DNA of 64,000 bases. Origin: Aureibaculum luteum (lineage in GTDB: Bacteria; Bacteroidota; Bacteroidia; Flavobacteriales; Flavobacteriaceae). Under the pieces are notes generated by a model that saw only the letters and a program-made list of their open reading frames with translations, searched no databases and was not told the origin of the DNA. The stretch is from contig NZ_QRGD01000001.1 in the NCBI RefSeq assembly GCF_003449015.1, positions 1-64,000 of the forward strand. Direction: 5' to 3'. Numbering within the stretch: the first letter of the stretch is position 1; the number at the start of each line of letters is the position of its first letter. This document shows positions 46,819 through 56,255 of the stretch, one piece after another. The position numbers were made by a program, and so were the translations under genes.

Positions 46819-47898
46819 TTATTTTATTAAATTCATTATTTCATTATATATTTTCAGGCCTACATCTTTACCATATAGGTTTTTAGAAAAATCAGATTTT
46901 TTTGATTTAAAATAATCAAAAGCTTCTTTCATCTTTAACTGATTACTGCCAACTATTTTAGCAAATCCATTTTCTACCAACTCAACCCATTCTGTTTCTT
47001 CTCGAGCAATAATACAATGTTTTTTGTTAAAGTAAGCTTCTTTTTGTAATCCACCACTATCCGTAACAACCATTCTACAATGTTTTAATAATGAGAGCAT
47101 ATCAAAATATCCAACAGGTTCTATAATTGTAATACTTGTTTCAATTTTATTCTCCTGAACTATTTTTTTTGTTCTTGGGTGCAACGGCATTACAACTTTA
47201 CAGTGAGCATTAATTTCATCTAAACCTGTAAAAATAGCCTTTAGCTTTTCAACATGTACCGTATTATCTTGTCTGTGAATGGTAGCTAATACAAAGTTAT
47301 TTTCCTCAAGCGATAATTTATTACAAATACTCGATTTTTCATTAGCCATTTTTGAATAATACGCTACCGCATCTTTCATAATATCGCCTGACTTCACCAC
47401 TTTCTCAGATCTAAATACACCTTCTTTCTTTAAATTATGTACACCAACATCAGTTGGACAAAGTAATAAATCAGAAATAGTATCTGTAGCTATTCTATTA
47501 ATTTCTTCAGGCATTCTCATATTGAAAGATCGCAAGCCAGCTTCTATATGAATTACTTTAATACCCATTTTTTTAGCCGCTAATGCACCTGCTAATGTTG
47601 AATTGGTATCACCATAAACAACAACAGCCAATGGCTTTTCATCTAATAGTATTTTTTCAATACCAATTAACATTTGCCCAGTCATAGCAGCATGACTAAG
47701 TCCATTTATATGCAAATTAAATTTGGGCTTAGGTATTTCCATCTCTTCAAAGAAGATATCACTCATATTTTGGTCAAAATGTTGACCCGTATGCACAATT
47801 ATCTCTTCGAGCTCTCCATGTTCACGAATTATTCTGCTTAACACCGCTGCCTTTACAAATTGTGGCCTTGCTCCTAAAATAGTTACAATTTTTTTCAT
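46819..47898 (-). CDS. wecB: UDP-N-acetylglucosamine 2-epimerase (non-hydrolysing)
   Basis: Interconverts UDP-GlcNAc and UDP-ManNAc for surface polysaccharide. The 359-residue GT-B fold protein begins KKIVTILGARPQFVKAAVLSRI, has HTGQHFDQNMSDIFFEEMEIPKPKFNLHI, VVYGDTNSTLAGALAAKKMGIKVIHIEAGLRSFNMRMPEEINR, and VTDSGGLQKEAYFNKKHCIIAREETEW near the C-terminus. All hallmark residues are present and length is normal. It overlaps the upstream glycosyltransferase gene by four bases. Confidence 0.95.
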   Translation of the reverse strand: MKKIVTILGARPQFVKAAVLSRIIREHGELEEIIVHTGQHFDQNMSDIFFEEMEIPKPKFNLHINGLSHAAMTGQMLIGIEKILLDEKPLAVVVYGDTNSTLAGALAAKKMGIKVIHIEAGLRSFNMRMPEEINRIATDTISDLLLCPTDVGVHNLKKEGVFRSEKVVKSGDIMKDAVAYYSKMANEKSSICNKLSLEENNFVLATIHRQDNTVHVEKLKAIFTGLDEINAHCKVVMPLHPRTKKIVQENKIETSITIIEPVGYFDMLSLLKHCRMVVTDSGGLQKEAYFNKKHCIIAREETEWVELVENGFAKIVGSNQLKMKEAFDYFKSKKSDFSKNLYGKDVGLKIYNEIMNLIK

Positions 47899-49172
47899 GA
47901 TGCCAATTGCTTTATAATAATTGATAGCTGTTCTGTCAATGCTTTACGATGGTACTTATCAATATTATTAGTTTCTGAAATCAATTCATTTTGCTGGTAG
48001 TCTGAATACAATTTCTCAATAGATCTCTTCATTTTACATGATTCATTAAAGTCTATTACTTCACCAGAACTTGTTTCACTCAATATATCTGCTAAATCAC
48101 CATCTTCAGGTCCAATTGCCAAAATTGGGCGTTCAGATTGTAAATATTCAAATATTTTACCTGTAATAATTCCTTTTGAACTAGGCACATCGTTTACAAG
48201 TAATAATAAAATTTGAGCTTTTCTTTGAAATCCAATCACCGCTTTATGCGGTAAATAATCAATAATCTCTGTATGTGATTTTAAATTATTTTGGTCTATA
48301 TGTTCTACAACTTCCTTTGCCAATTTTCCAACAAAAACCAACTTAAAATCTTTCGCGAAACTTGTATTTTCAGTTATTAATTCTGACAGTACCTTAAATA
48401 ACACTTTCGGATTTCTATCTGCATTTACTAAACCGACATGGACTAAGGTGAACTTTTTATCCAATTCATTTTTAGATGAACTTCTATCACCATCATAGCC
48501 ATTCGTTATTACTTGAATATTCTTATTAAATTTAAGAAAATTTTCCTTCATAGTATTACCGACCACCAAAACACAATCTGCTTTGCTCACCACTTCATTT
48601 TCTAATTGGTGATGCTTCTTATTACTTTTTTTAGTTAGTGGTAAATTCTGAAAATAATCAATATCCGTCCACGGATCTCTAAAATCAGCAATCCATTTTA
48701 CCCCTAATTTATTTTTTAATTGTAAACCAATTAAATGTAAACTATGCGGTGGACCTGTAGTTATAATAACATCAACTGGATTATTTTTTAAATATTCCGA
48801 TAAATATTTAACGGATGGTTTAACCCAAAATTTTCTTGCATCCGGTATAAAATAATTAGATCTTATATATTGCATTATTTTACCAAAAAAAGAGGGGTTT
48901 TCATTTAAAAAACCTGCACTTGTTTTTTTATTTTTATTACCAAAAAGTTTTAATATATCATTAGGTTCTTTTATGGCTTGCTTAAGTACTTTTACAGACT
49001 TTGGCACTTCATTTTCTAATGTTTTATCCTCTATGGCATAATTGGGCTCATCAACAGTATAAATAACAGGTTCTATACCAAATTGCGTCAAATATTTTAC
49101 AAACTTTAACCAACGTTGTACGCCAGAACCTCCTGAAGGAGGCCAATAATATGTTATTATAAGAACTTTCAA
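47895..49172 (-). CDS. Glycosyltransferase, GT4-type (WcaI/WbuB-like)
   Basis: A 425-residue GT-B glycosyltransferase. The N-terminus VLIITYYWPPSGGSGVQRWLKFVKYL is the usual donor-independent Gly-rich loop of this subgroup, followed by VDVIITTGPPHSLHLIGLQLKNKLGVKWIADFRDPWTDIDYF, and the C-terminal donor-binding half with FTLVHVGLVNADRNPKVLF and GIITGKIFEYLQSERPILAIGPEDGDLADIL. It transfers an unknown sugar in O-antigen or exopolysaccharide assembly. It overlaps both neighbours by four bases. Confidence 0.88.
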   Translation of the reverse strand: MKVLIITYYWPPSGGSGVQRWLKFVKYLTQFGIEPVIYTVDEPNYAIEDKTLENEVPKSVKVLKQAIKEPNDILKLFGNKNKKTSAGFLNENPSFFGKIMQYIRSNYFIPDARKFWVKPSVKYLSEYLKNNPVDVIITTGPPHSLHLIGLQLKNKLGVKWIADFRDPWTDIDYFQNLPLTKKSNKKHHQLENEVVSKADCVLVVGNTMKENFLKFNKNIQVITNGYDGDRSSSKNELDKKFTLVHVGLVNADRNPKVLFKVLSELITENTSFAKDFKLVFVGKLAKEVVEHIDQNNLKSHTEIIDYLPHKAVIGFQRKAQILLLLVNDVPSSKGIITGKIFEYLQSERPILAIGPEDGDLADILSETSSGEVIDFNESCKMKRSIEKLYSDYQQNELISETNNIDKYHRKALTEQLSIIIKQLAS

Positions 49173-50401
49173 TTTTCTAATTTATCATATAATTTGAGTA
49201 ACTTCAAACTTTCCTCATCCCAATTTTCACCCTTTTCCATAACCGCAGTATACGCATTTTCAGTTTTATATTTTAATGCCTCATAGTTCGTAAAAACATT
49301 ATTAACTTTTAATGCAAAATCTTCCGCATTTCCGGCTTCAAAAACCAAACCTGCATCGTATTTTTCAACGATTCGTTTTAATGGTTTACATGAACTAACC
49401 AATAATAAGCTTTTACTCATCATAATTTGAAATAACTTATGCGGTATCGTATTATCCGTATGGTCGTTGGCCTTATGTGGTATAATATTTAAATTAGACT
49501 TTTTCATGATTGTCGCTACTTCATCAAAAGGCCTATATCCAACAAATTCAACAGCATTTTCTAATTTCAGTTGCTTAACGATATCTTTTAACTTGTTTTC
49601 TACATCTGCACTCCCTTTACCTATTAAATACAGTTTGGCGGTTGGAACTTGATGAAGCAGTATTTGCATTCCTCTAATAGCTGTATCCAAACCTCGATGC
49701 GGGCCAAATCCGCCAACATATGTTATTGAAAAGAAATCTTTATCTATTATATTTTGTGCAACTTCTTTATTGAAATTTTCTGCAAAATTTTTCTTTTCAT
49801 AATTAGATATTACTGTTAGTTTTTCTTCTTCAATATGAAAATTATTTATCAACTTCTCCTTCATTTCATCAACTACACAAACAATTTTATCAAACTTTCT
49901 ACAGTATTTTTCTTCTTTTTTAGACCAATACTTAGGATTAAAAAACAACACATTCTTTATTCTAATGAGTCTGCTTTTTTTCCATGAAAACCAAGTTTTT
50001 AACGCTTCTGGATAATTTTCGTGTAAATCTAAAACCAATCCTTTTTCAACTTTTTTCCTAAATGCATATGCCGTACCTGCCAATGGTAAATCATGTACAT
50101 GTAAAAATTCAATGGAATTCTTTCTGAAAATTTTATTTAAATTAAAATAGAAAAAAGGATTGATATTAAATACACTTTCAATAATATCATTTATTCCTTT
50201 TTTAAAGGTACTATAGTTATTACCAATCCTATAAACCTGTACACCTTTAACAATTTCCTGTTTGGCTTCGTTCTTTTTTCTTGGACAAACTACAATTATT
50301 TTTTTACCTAAGTCAGTCAATGCTTCTGCCTCTTTTCTTACCCTAATATCTTTTGGATAAGAACCGTCAACAATCATGCAAATAAATTTATTATCTGACA
50401 T
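49169..50401 (-). CDS. Glycosyltransferase, GT4 family
   Basis: A glycosyltransferase of 410 residues. I start at the ATG at 50401 (MSDNKFICMIVDGSYPKDIRVRKEAEAL), since the frame extends upstream to 50422 but the added residues are not typical. GT-B halves are clear: LHVHDLPLAGTAYAFRKKVEKGLVLDLHENYPE (acceptor side), SITYVGGFGPHRGLDTAIRGMQIL, and VEFVGYRPFDEVATIMKKSNLNIIPHKANDHTDNTIPHKLFQIMMS (donor side, with the Glu-like end replaced by HK). The 3' end overlaps the next gene by four bases, the 5' end the methyltransferase gene by about 10 bases. Confidence 0.88.
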   Translation of the reverse strand: MSDNKFICMIVDGSYPKDIRVRKEAEALTDLGKKIIVVCPRKKNEAKQEIVKGVQVYRIGNNYSTFKKGINDIIESVFNINPFFYFNLNKIFRKNSIEFLHVHDLPLAGTAYAFRKKVEKGLVLDLHENYPEALKTWFSWKKSRLIRIKNVLFFNPKYWSKKEEKYCRKFDKIVCVVDEMKEKLINNFHIEEEKLTVISNYEKKNFAENFNKEVAQNIIDKDFFSITYVGGFGPHRGLDTAIRGMQILLHQVPTAKLYLIGKGSADVENKLKDIVKQLKLENAVEFVGYRPFDEVATIMKKSNLNIIPHKANDHTDNTIPHKLFQIMMSKSLLLVSSCKPLKRIVEKYDAGLVFEAGNAEDFALKVNNVFTNYEALKYKTENAYTAVMEKGENWDEESLKLLKLYDKLEN

Positions 50402-50930
50402 TTTTTTCGGCATAAACTGCATAATAGCGAGGTGTATACTTTCTTAAAATGGGTCTAAATCCTATTTGATTAATTGGACTCGTCCATTTTTCTGTTTCTT
50501 TTATGTTCCAATTCGATTTTTCTAATAGCCAATCAAACTGCCAATCTTCAAATTCGTGGTAATGCCTATCCCATTTATCTGTCTTAGACTGATAAGCCTT
50601 TGCAAACCATAGATTAAGTGGTATTGTAGCAATTAATTTGGGAGATTCAATGGCACTTAACACATTAAATGGAGCTAAAAGATGTTCAAATATTTCAAAT
50701 GCTGTTACTGCATCTACTTTGTGTTCTTTTACAATTTCAGGCAACAAGTCTAAATCTTCACCATTAGTATTAATGACTGTATAGCCGTGTTTTTCCATTA
50801 TTTCACTAAACGGATTTCTAATACCTAGATCTAAAATTGTAGCAGGACTAGGCAATACCTTTAGTAAAAATTCAATCGTATGTGCGTATCTTTTACTCGG
50901 GAGTTGATTGTACATTTTTCTTTTTATCAA
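50391..50930 (-). CDS. Class I SAM-dependent methyltransferase-like protein
   Basis: A 179-residue short methyltransferase: TIEFLLKVLPSPATILDLGIRNPFSEIMEKHGYTVINTNGEDLDLLPEI forms motif I (ILDLGI instead of the usual LDxGxG), then DAVTAFEIFEHLLAPFNVLSAIESPKLIATIPLNLW (motif II/III), typical of methyltransferase 23-like proteins in polysaccharide clusters. The glycine pattern of motif I is degenerate, so activity is not certain. An internal ATG at 50915 (MYNQLPSKR) is an alternative start. It overlaps the upstream YfhO gene by 38 bases and the downstream glycosyltransferase gene. Confidence 0.75.
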   Translation of the reverse strand: MIKRKMYNQLPSKRYAHTIEFLLKVLPSPATILDLGIRNPFSEIMEKHGYTVINTNGEDLDLLPEIVKEHKVDAVTAFEIFEHLLAPFNVLSAIESPKLIATIPLNLWFAKAYQSKTDKWDRHYHEFEDWQFDWLLEKSNWNIKETEKWTSPINQIGFRPILRKYTPRYYAVYAEKNVR

Positions 50931-53331
50931 TAAAAAACCATCCTATAGGAATCAATAATAACAGAGCATAAGAAATCATTGTAATGGTATTTCCTGTTTT
51001 GATTACGGTTGGTTCAAATTTAAAAACAATTTCATGTTTTCCTGATGGTATTACCATCGCTCTCAACACATAATTTGCCCTAAAGTAAGGTGCTAATTTA
51101 CCATCAATATATGCATTCCAACCTTCTTTATAATACATGTCAGAAAAAATGGCCAATTGCTCATTACTGCTGTTTGAATCATATTTTAATTCATTAGGTT
51201 GATAAGAAGTTAATGCTATTGATGCCAAGCTATCTTTTGTAAAAGAAGTTTGACTCAACATGCTCTTAAATTCAGAATTAACAACTGCTTTTTGTTTAGT
51301 ATTCAAGCTATCCAAAGCCATAATTTCTTCATTGGCAGAAGTAACAATCTCCACGGAATTTACAAACCAAGCATTACCATTTGCATCGTCATTCTTTTGC
51401 AATCTTGTTACCCGATCTTGATCTTGAAAAAGAATATATTTGGTATTTAACATATTTAATACCTGCATATTATTTTTTGCAATTTGATATTCAAACAATT
51501 CTTGATATCGCCTTGGTTTTGCAGCATGATACCCACCAATAGAATTATGAAAATATGATGTACTACCATCATTCATAGGATTAACCGCAAAATTAGCTAC
51601 TCTGTAATATGATTTATCTTTAAGTATTTCTTTGTCAAATTGACTCGCAGCGAATGGAATCTCTTCTTGTTTTTTTGAAACAAAATCTTCATCATTTACA
51701 TAGCGTCTATCTACGCCTACCAAATCAAATAAAATTAACACCGCAAAGGAAATAATTACTGTATTTTTATTAATTTTCTCTTTTAAAAACGCCCATAATA
51801 GACCTCCAGAAATTAGTATTAAAATTAAAGAGCGTAAACTGTCATTAAAGAAAAGAGATTTTCTTTCAGAAATAATTGTATCCATAAAGCCAGGAAATTG
51901 TTCCTCAATCCCAGCCATACCAGGATCTCTAAAACTCTCAAAACTAAAAAGACTAGTACCAAATAACGTAAAAATTAATGTCAACCCTCCTACTCTATAA
52001 AGAGCGTACTTTAAATATTTTAATTTGTTAGCTTTATTATTTTCATCTTTCAAAAACTGGTTCAATGTAATTATGGCTAATAAAGGTACTGCCAACTCTG
52101 CTATGACTTGAATAGAAGATACCGCTCTAAATTTATTATACAAAGGTACGTAATCAATAAAAAAGTTGGTTAATGCAGGAAAGTGTTTTCCCCAACTCAA
52201 TAAAAGAGAAAAAATAGTAGCCGCTAGCAACCATTTTTTCAAATTACCTTTTACTAAAAATAACCCTAACACAAAAAGAAATATCAACACAGCTCCTATA
52301 TAAAATGGAGCTTCAATTATTGTTTGTTCTCCCCAATAACCAGGAAAATTTTCCGAAAAATTCTTAGCTTCAGCTCTACCAAACTTATTCTTTAAAAAAG
52401 CATAAGTCTCCGTATCTTTTCCTAAATTTTCTCTATTTCCACCTCCATAAAACCTTGGTATTAAAAGACTAAAGCTCTCTGCTATTCCATAACTATACTC
52501 TGTAATATATTCTCTATCTAATCCTGAAGATATATGTTCTTTGGGTTTACCTTCTGAGGTAATGGTTAATTCGCTTTTACTACGCGTACTGTGTGAAGCA
52601 TATTCTTTGGTAGCTAATAAACTCGTTGAATTAACGCCAATTGCTAATACTGCCGCCCCTGCTAAAATAAGAGTACTCTTAATAAAATTTGGAATTGTTT
52701 TTTGCTTAATGGCATCTACTAAATACACAATACCTAAAATCAATATCATAAAGAGTAGATAATAGGTCATTTGTGGATGACTTGCATTTACTTCAAAAGC
52801 TAATGCAAGAGCCGTTAATATAAAACCGGACAAATACTTTCTTTGAAAAACCAACAATATACCAGCTAAAACCATCGGCATATAAGCTATGGCATGTGAT
52901 TTCGCATTATGTCCTGCTCCGAAAAGGCTTATAAAATAAGTTGAAAAACCAAAAGCCAAAGCTCCTATAATGGCTAACTTCCACTCGACCTTAAGCACAT
53001 ATAGTAAAACAAAAAAACCTAAAAAGTACAAAAATAAATAGTCTGCCGGTCTAGGCAAAAAGCGTAGTAATAAGTCTGCTTTTTTTATATAATTATTTGG
53101 ATAATACGCACTAACATTATATGCTGGCATACCACCAAAGGCCTTGTTTGTCCAGTAAGGTTCCGCATCATTTTTTTTTCGATACTCAACTATTTCCTTA
53201 GACATACCCTTGAACTGAGCGATATCACTTTGAAATATTTTTTTACCTTCTAGAATAGGAGAAAAATAAGCCACTGATACAATAACAAATACTAAGATGG
53301 CAATTAAAAAACGGAGGTATTTATTATTCAT
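50893..53331 (-). CDS. YfhO-family membrane protein (GT-C-like)
   Basis: An 812-residue integral membrane protein of the YfhO family, GT-C-type glycosyltransferases that modify lipoteichoic acid or other polymers in other bacteria. It has about 12 membrane segments, starting RFLIAILVFVIVSVAYFSPILEGKKIFQSDIAQFKGMSKEIVEYRK with the conserved acidic loop (D/E in the periplasmic loop, SDIAQF), and a large C-terminal periplasmic domain ending FKFEPTVIKTGNTITMISYALLLLIPIGWFFI. It probably adds a sugar to a lipid-linked polymer. It is the first gene of the set and 53 bases downstream of DUF4834. Confidence 0.85.
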   Translation of the reverse strand: MNNKYLRFLIAILVFVIVSVAYFSPILEGKKIFQSDIAQFKGMSKEIVEYRKKNDAEPYWTNKAFGGMPAYNVSAYYPNNYIKKADLLLRFLPRPADYLFLYFLGFFVLLYVLKVEWKLAIIGALAFGFSTYFISLFGAGHNAKSHAIAYMPMVLAGILLVFQRKYLSGFILTALALAFEVNASHPQMTYYLLFMILILGIVYLVDAIKQKTIPNFIKSTLILAGAAVLAIGVNSTSLLATKEYASHSTRSKSELTITSEGKPKEHISSGLDREYITEYSYGIAESFSLLIPRFYGGGNRENLGKDTETYAFLKNKFGRAEAKNFSENFPGYWGEQTIIEAPFYIGAVLIFLFVLGLFLVKGNLKKWLLAATIFSLLLSWGKHFPALTNFFIDYVPLYNKFRAVSSIQVIAELAVPLLAIITLNQFLKDENNKANKLKYLKYALYRVGGLTLIFTLFGTSLFSFESFRDPGMAGIEEQFPGFMDTIISERKSLFFNDSLRSLILILISGGLLWAFLKEKINKNTVIISFAVLILFDLVGVDRRYVNDEDFVSKKQEEIPFAASQFDKEILKDKSYYRVANFAVNPMNDGSTSYFHNSIGGYHAAKPRRYQELFEYQIAKNNMQVLNMLNTKYILFQDQDRVTRLQKNDDANGNAWFVNSVEIVTSANEEIMALDSLNTKQKAVVNSEFKSMLSQTSFTKDSLASIALTSYQPNELKYDSNSSNEQLAIFSDMYYKEGWNAYIDGKLAPYFRANYVLRAMVIPSGKHEIVFKFEPTVIKTGNTITMISYALLLLIPIGWFFIDKKKNVQSTPE

Positions 53332-53384
53332 TATCTATTTTTATAATTCTTGTATAATTATTTTTGTTAACCACTAAACAAAAA

Positions 53385-53660
53385 TCATTCAACATCCTCA
53401 TAATCAACATACTCACCAACATCACTATTGCTTTTCGCATTCGTATTGGGGGCTTTATCGATGATCGTTTCCCCCTCTTTAACATGTTGCTTTTGAGTTG
53501 TTGTTCTTCCTTGTTGTTCGTTAAATTTTTTCTCAACATTTTGCATCATTTTCTTCATAAAAATAGGAAACACATATCTTCCTATAATTTTAAGAGCGTA
53601 ATAAATAGCTAAAATAATGAGTATTGTTCTTATAAAATTCATAATACCAGCTTCTTGCAT
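53385..53660 (-). CDS. DUF4834 family membrane protein
   Basis: A small protein of about 91 residues. I start at the ATG at 53660; an ATG at 53642 (MNFIRTILIILAIYYALKIIGRYVFPIFM) is equally likely, and a longer frame to 53711 is not family-like. One membrane helix is followed by a charged cytosolic tail, NVEKKFNEQQGR...VKEGETIIDKAP, ending in an acidic DYEDVE, the DUF4834 pattern. Function unknown; the gene is typically found beside YfhO and the rsmE-associated genes in flavobacteria, as here. Confidence 0.75.
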   Translation of the reverse strand: MQEAGIMNFIRTILIILAIYYALKIIGRYVFPIFMKKMMQNVEKKFNEQQGRTTTQKQHVKEGETIIDKAPNTNAKSNSDVGEYVDYEDVE

Positions 53661-53775
53661 AAAATAAAATCTAAATAAAAGATTTTTCAAATTAGTTCCC
53701 AAAAATAACAATTTGAGAGCAACAAATACGTTAAGTAATACATAAATTGATAATTTTTAGTCTTAACACTCCCGC

Positions 53776-54951
53776 ATGAGAAAATTCGTCTTGGTTTTTA
53801 TTTTTAGTTTTTGCTATCTAATAAGTGCTGCACAGTATACAGAAGTTATAAATTCTAAACGACCAGGTTTCTCAGACAGCCCTTATAGTGTAGGCAAAGG
53901 TGTTTACCAGGTGGAAGCAGGGTTCTTCTATAAAAATATAGGTAATTACTTATATTACGACCAAACTACAGCAGAATCAATTAACTACAATAGTAAGTCA
54001 TACGGTACCGACCTTCTTTTTAGAACGAGTCAATTTTTTGAAAAATTAGAATTAAACTTAGATTTATCATTTGGTCAAGAAGACAGAAACTACACAAGAC
54101 CTACTATTTATAGTGAATCCGCATTAGGATTAAGTAAATTTACTGTTGGAGCCAAGTATCTTGTCTACTCACCAACATACACCGATAAATCAAAAGAAAT
54201 ACGAAGTTGGAAAAAAAGAAACAGTTACGATTGGAAAAGACTTATTCCCGCAGTAGGTGTTTATGCAGGACTTAACACCAACTTACTTACTAAATTACAT
54301 AAAAATCCAGGAGGATTAAGTCCGAAGTTTGCACTTTTTACACAAAATGACCTTACAAATAAATTTGTTTTAATTACAAATTTTATAATGGATAAGACCT
54401 TTACGGATGATTCTGAAAATTCATACATTATCACTGCAACCTATTCCTTAACACCAAAAGTTTCTGTATTTGCTGAGAATCAAGGTTTTTTAAGAAAAAA
54501 TGTACCCAACGATTTTCAATACGGAGTAGGTAGTGCTTATTTGTTAAATAAGAACATGCAAGTAGACGCTGCTTTTCGTTATATAAAGGATGAACGCGGA
54601 GATGACAGTTTCTTTTTTGGAGCTGGTATTGCTTGGAGGTTAGACCGACATATTGATGGGTATAGCACCTTAAATTCTGAAGGAAAAGCAACAAAAGACA
54701 CTAATGGAGGTGGCTTCTTTTCCAGAATTTTTTCTAAAAAAGACAAAAAGCAAAGAAAAGTTAAAACTGTAAAAGCGGGTAAGAAAAAAGTTAAAACGTT
54801 AAAACCTAAGCAAACGAAAGCTCAAAAACGATTAGAGAAAGAAGCTAAGAAAAAAGCGAAGGATGATAAAAAACAAAAAAAAGCAGATCAGAAACAAAAG
54901 AAAAAAGACACTAAGAATTACGATAAAAATTATGACCCTAACAGTAATTAA
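53776..54951 (+). CDS. Outer-membrane transporter-like barrel with Lys-rich tail
   Basis: A 391-residue exported protein: signal peptide (FVLVFIFSFCYLISAAQ), then a barrel of the transporter/MetA-like family, YTEVINSKRPGFSDSPYSVGKGVYQVEAGFFYK, GAKYLVYSPTY, GVYAGLNTNLLTKLHKNPGGLSPKFALFTQNDLTNKFVLITNF, and VDAAFRYIKDERGDDSFFFGAGIAWRL. After residue ~315 a strongly basic extension of about 75 residues (KKDKKQRKVKTVK...QKKADQKQKKKDTK) ends the protein. The tail is unusual for an outer-membrane barrel, in which the last strand normally ends the chain. The gene belongs to the conserved DUF4834-rsmE neighbourhood. Confidence 0.75.
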   Translation: MRKFVLVFIFSFCYLISAAQYTEVINSKRPGFSDSPYSVGKGVYQVEAGFFYKNIGNYLYYDQTTAESINYNSKSYGTDLLFRTSQFFEKLELNLDLSFGQEDRNYTRPTIYSESALGLSKFTVGAKYLVYSPTYTDKSKEIRSWKKRNSYDWKRLIPAVGVYAGLNTNLLTKLHKNPGGLSPKFALFTQNDLTNKFVLITNFIMDKTFTDDSENSYIITATYSLTPKVSVFAENQGFLRKNVPNDFQYGVGSAYLLNKNMQVDAAFRYIKDERGDDSFFFGAGIAWRLDRHIDGYSTLNSEGKATKDTNGGGFFSRIFSKKDKKQRKVKTVKAGKKKVKTLKPKQTKAQKRLEKEAKKKAKDDKKQKKADQKQKKKDTKNYDKNYDPNSN

Positions 54952-55089
54952 TTAACTCTTATTATTAATGATAATCGTAATTCTCTCTTTTAAAAATTTA
55001 ATTCACAGTTCGTATTTGCTATTATAAATTAATTATCTATTTCTTTTTTGTAGATTTGAAATAATTAAAAAGCCCTTAATTATTTATAG

Positions 55090-56217
55090 ATGATTACAAT
55101 TAAAGAAATTACTTCAAAAAGTGATTTAAAAAAATTCGTCAAGTTCCCTTTTTCAATTTTCAAAAACAATCCGTATTGGATTCCTCCTATTATTAAGGAT
55201 GAATTAGAAGGCTTTGACAAAACTAAAAATCCGGCGTTAGACAATGCCAAGGTACATTTCCTCTTAGCATATAAAAATAATACTATCGTTGGTAGAGTTG
55301 CCGCTGTTTTAAATTTCGTTGAAATTAAACAACAAGGAATAAAAAAAATGAGGTTTGGTTGGTTTGATGTTATCGATGACTTAGAGGTTACAAAAGCCTT
55401 ATTAGATAAAGTTAACGAAATCGGAAAACAAAATAATTTAGAATATATTGAAGGGCCATTAGGTTTCTCAAACCTCGATAAAGTTGGTGTATTAAGTGAA
55501 GGTTTTGACCAAATAGGAAACATGATTACTTGGTACAGTCATCCTTATTATAAATTGCACTTTGAGCAATTAGGATATGTAAAAGAAAAAGAATTTATAG
55601 AAAGTATCTTTTCATTTAATAATGTGAAAAATCCTGAAGTTTTTCAGAAAGCTCAAGCATTGATTAAAAGAAGGTATGGTCTAAAATCAATTACGTTTAC
55701 CAAGACAAAAGAAATTATGCCTTATGTAGATGAGATGTTTGATTTATTTAATGACACATACGCTAAGTTATCCACTTTTGTTCCTATTTCCGAAAAGCAA
55801 AAAGCCTATTTCAAGAAAAAGTATATTAGTTTTATTAATCCTGAATACATAAAGTTTGTAAGTGATAAAGACGATAAAATTATCGCTTTTTCAATTGTAA
55901 TGCCAAGTTTTGCAAAGGCCTTGCAAAAAGCAAATGGTAAACTTTTCCCCTTTGGATTATTCCATCTTTTAAATGCTAGAAAAAACAGTAAAGAAGTTTT
56001 ATTTTATTTAATTGGAATAAGACCAGATTACCAAAACAAAGGGGTAACTGCAATTATTTTTGATGAATATTATAGAACCTTTAAAGAAAAAGGCATCGAA
56101 GATTGTATTAGATCATCAGAATTAGAAGAGAATCAAGCTATTCATCAATTATGGAAAAATTTTGACCCCACTATTAATAAAAGAAGAAGAACCTATAGAA
56201 AAGATATTAGCAATTAG
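55090..56217 (+). CDS. GNAT-like N-acetyltransferase
   Basis: A 375-residue cytosolic protein of a Bacteroidota-widespread GNAT-like family, sometimes misannotated as GTP cyclohydrolase. N-terminal half: KFVKFPFSIFKNNPYWIPPIIKDELEGFDKTKNPALDNAKVHFLLAYKNNTIVGRVAAVLNF, with the acyl-CoA-binding-like VGRVAAV strand; C-terminal half holds IGIRPDYQNKGVTAIIFDEYYRTFKEKGIEDCIRSSELEENQAIHQLWKNF with the Q/R-x-x-G-x-T pyrophosphate loop. Two GNAT-like halves are likely. Substrate unknown. It is 38 bases upstream of rsmE and probably cotranscribed. A -7-like TAGATTTG lies at 55051-55058. Confidence 0.8.
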   Translation: MITIKEITSKSDLKKFVKFPFSIFKNNPYWIPPIIKDELEGFDKTKNPALDNAKVHFLLAYKNNTIVGRVAAVLNFVEIKQQGIKKMRFGWFDVIDDLEVTKALLDKVNEIGKQNNLEYIEGPLGFSNLDKVGVLSEGFDQIGNMITWYSHPYYKLHFEQLGYVKEKEFIESIFSFNNVKNPEVFQKAQALIKRRYGLKSITFTKTKEIMPYVDEMFDLFNDTYAKLSTFVPISEKQKAYFKKKYISFINPEYIKFVSDKDDKIIAFSIVMPSFAKALQKANGKLFPFGLFHLLNARKNSKEVLFYLIGIRPDYQNKGVTAIIFDEYYRTFKEKGIEDCIRSSELEENQAIHQLWKNFDPTINKRRRTYRKDISN

Positions 56218-56255
56218 AAGTAAAAACTTTGAAACTAAAACTTTGAATATTTAAC

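Noticed and set aside
53324-53539. Leftward 71-codon frame overlapping the DUF4834 gene
   Set aside because: It overlaps the better supported DUF4834 frame and has no family features.
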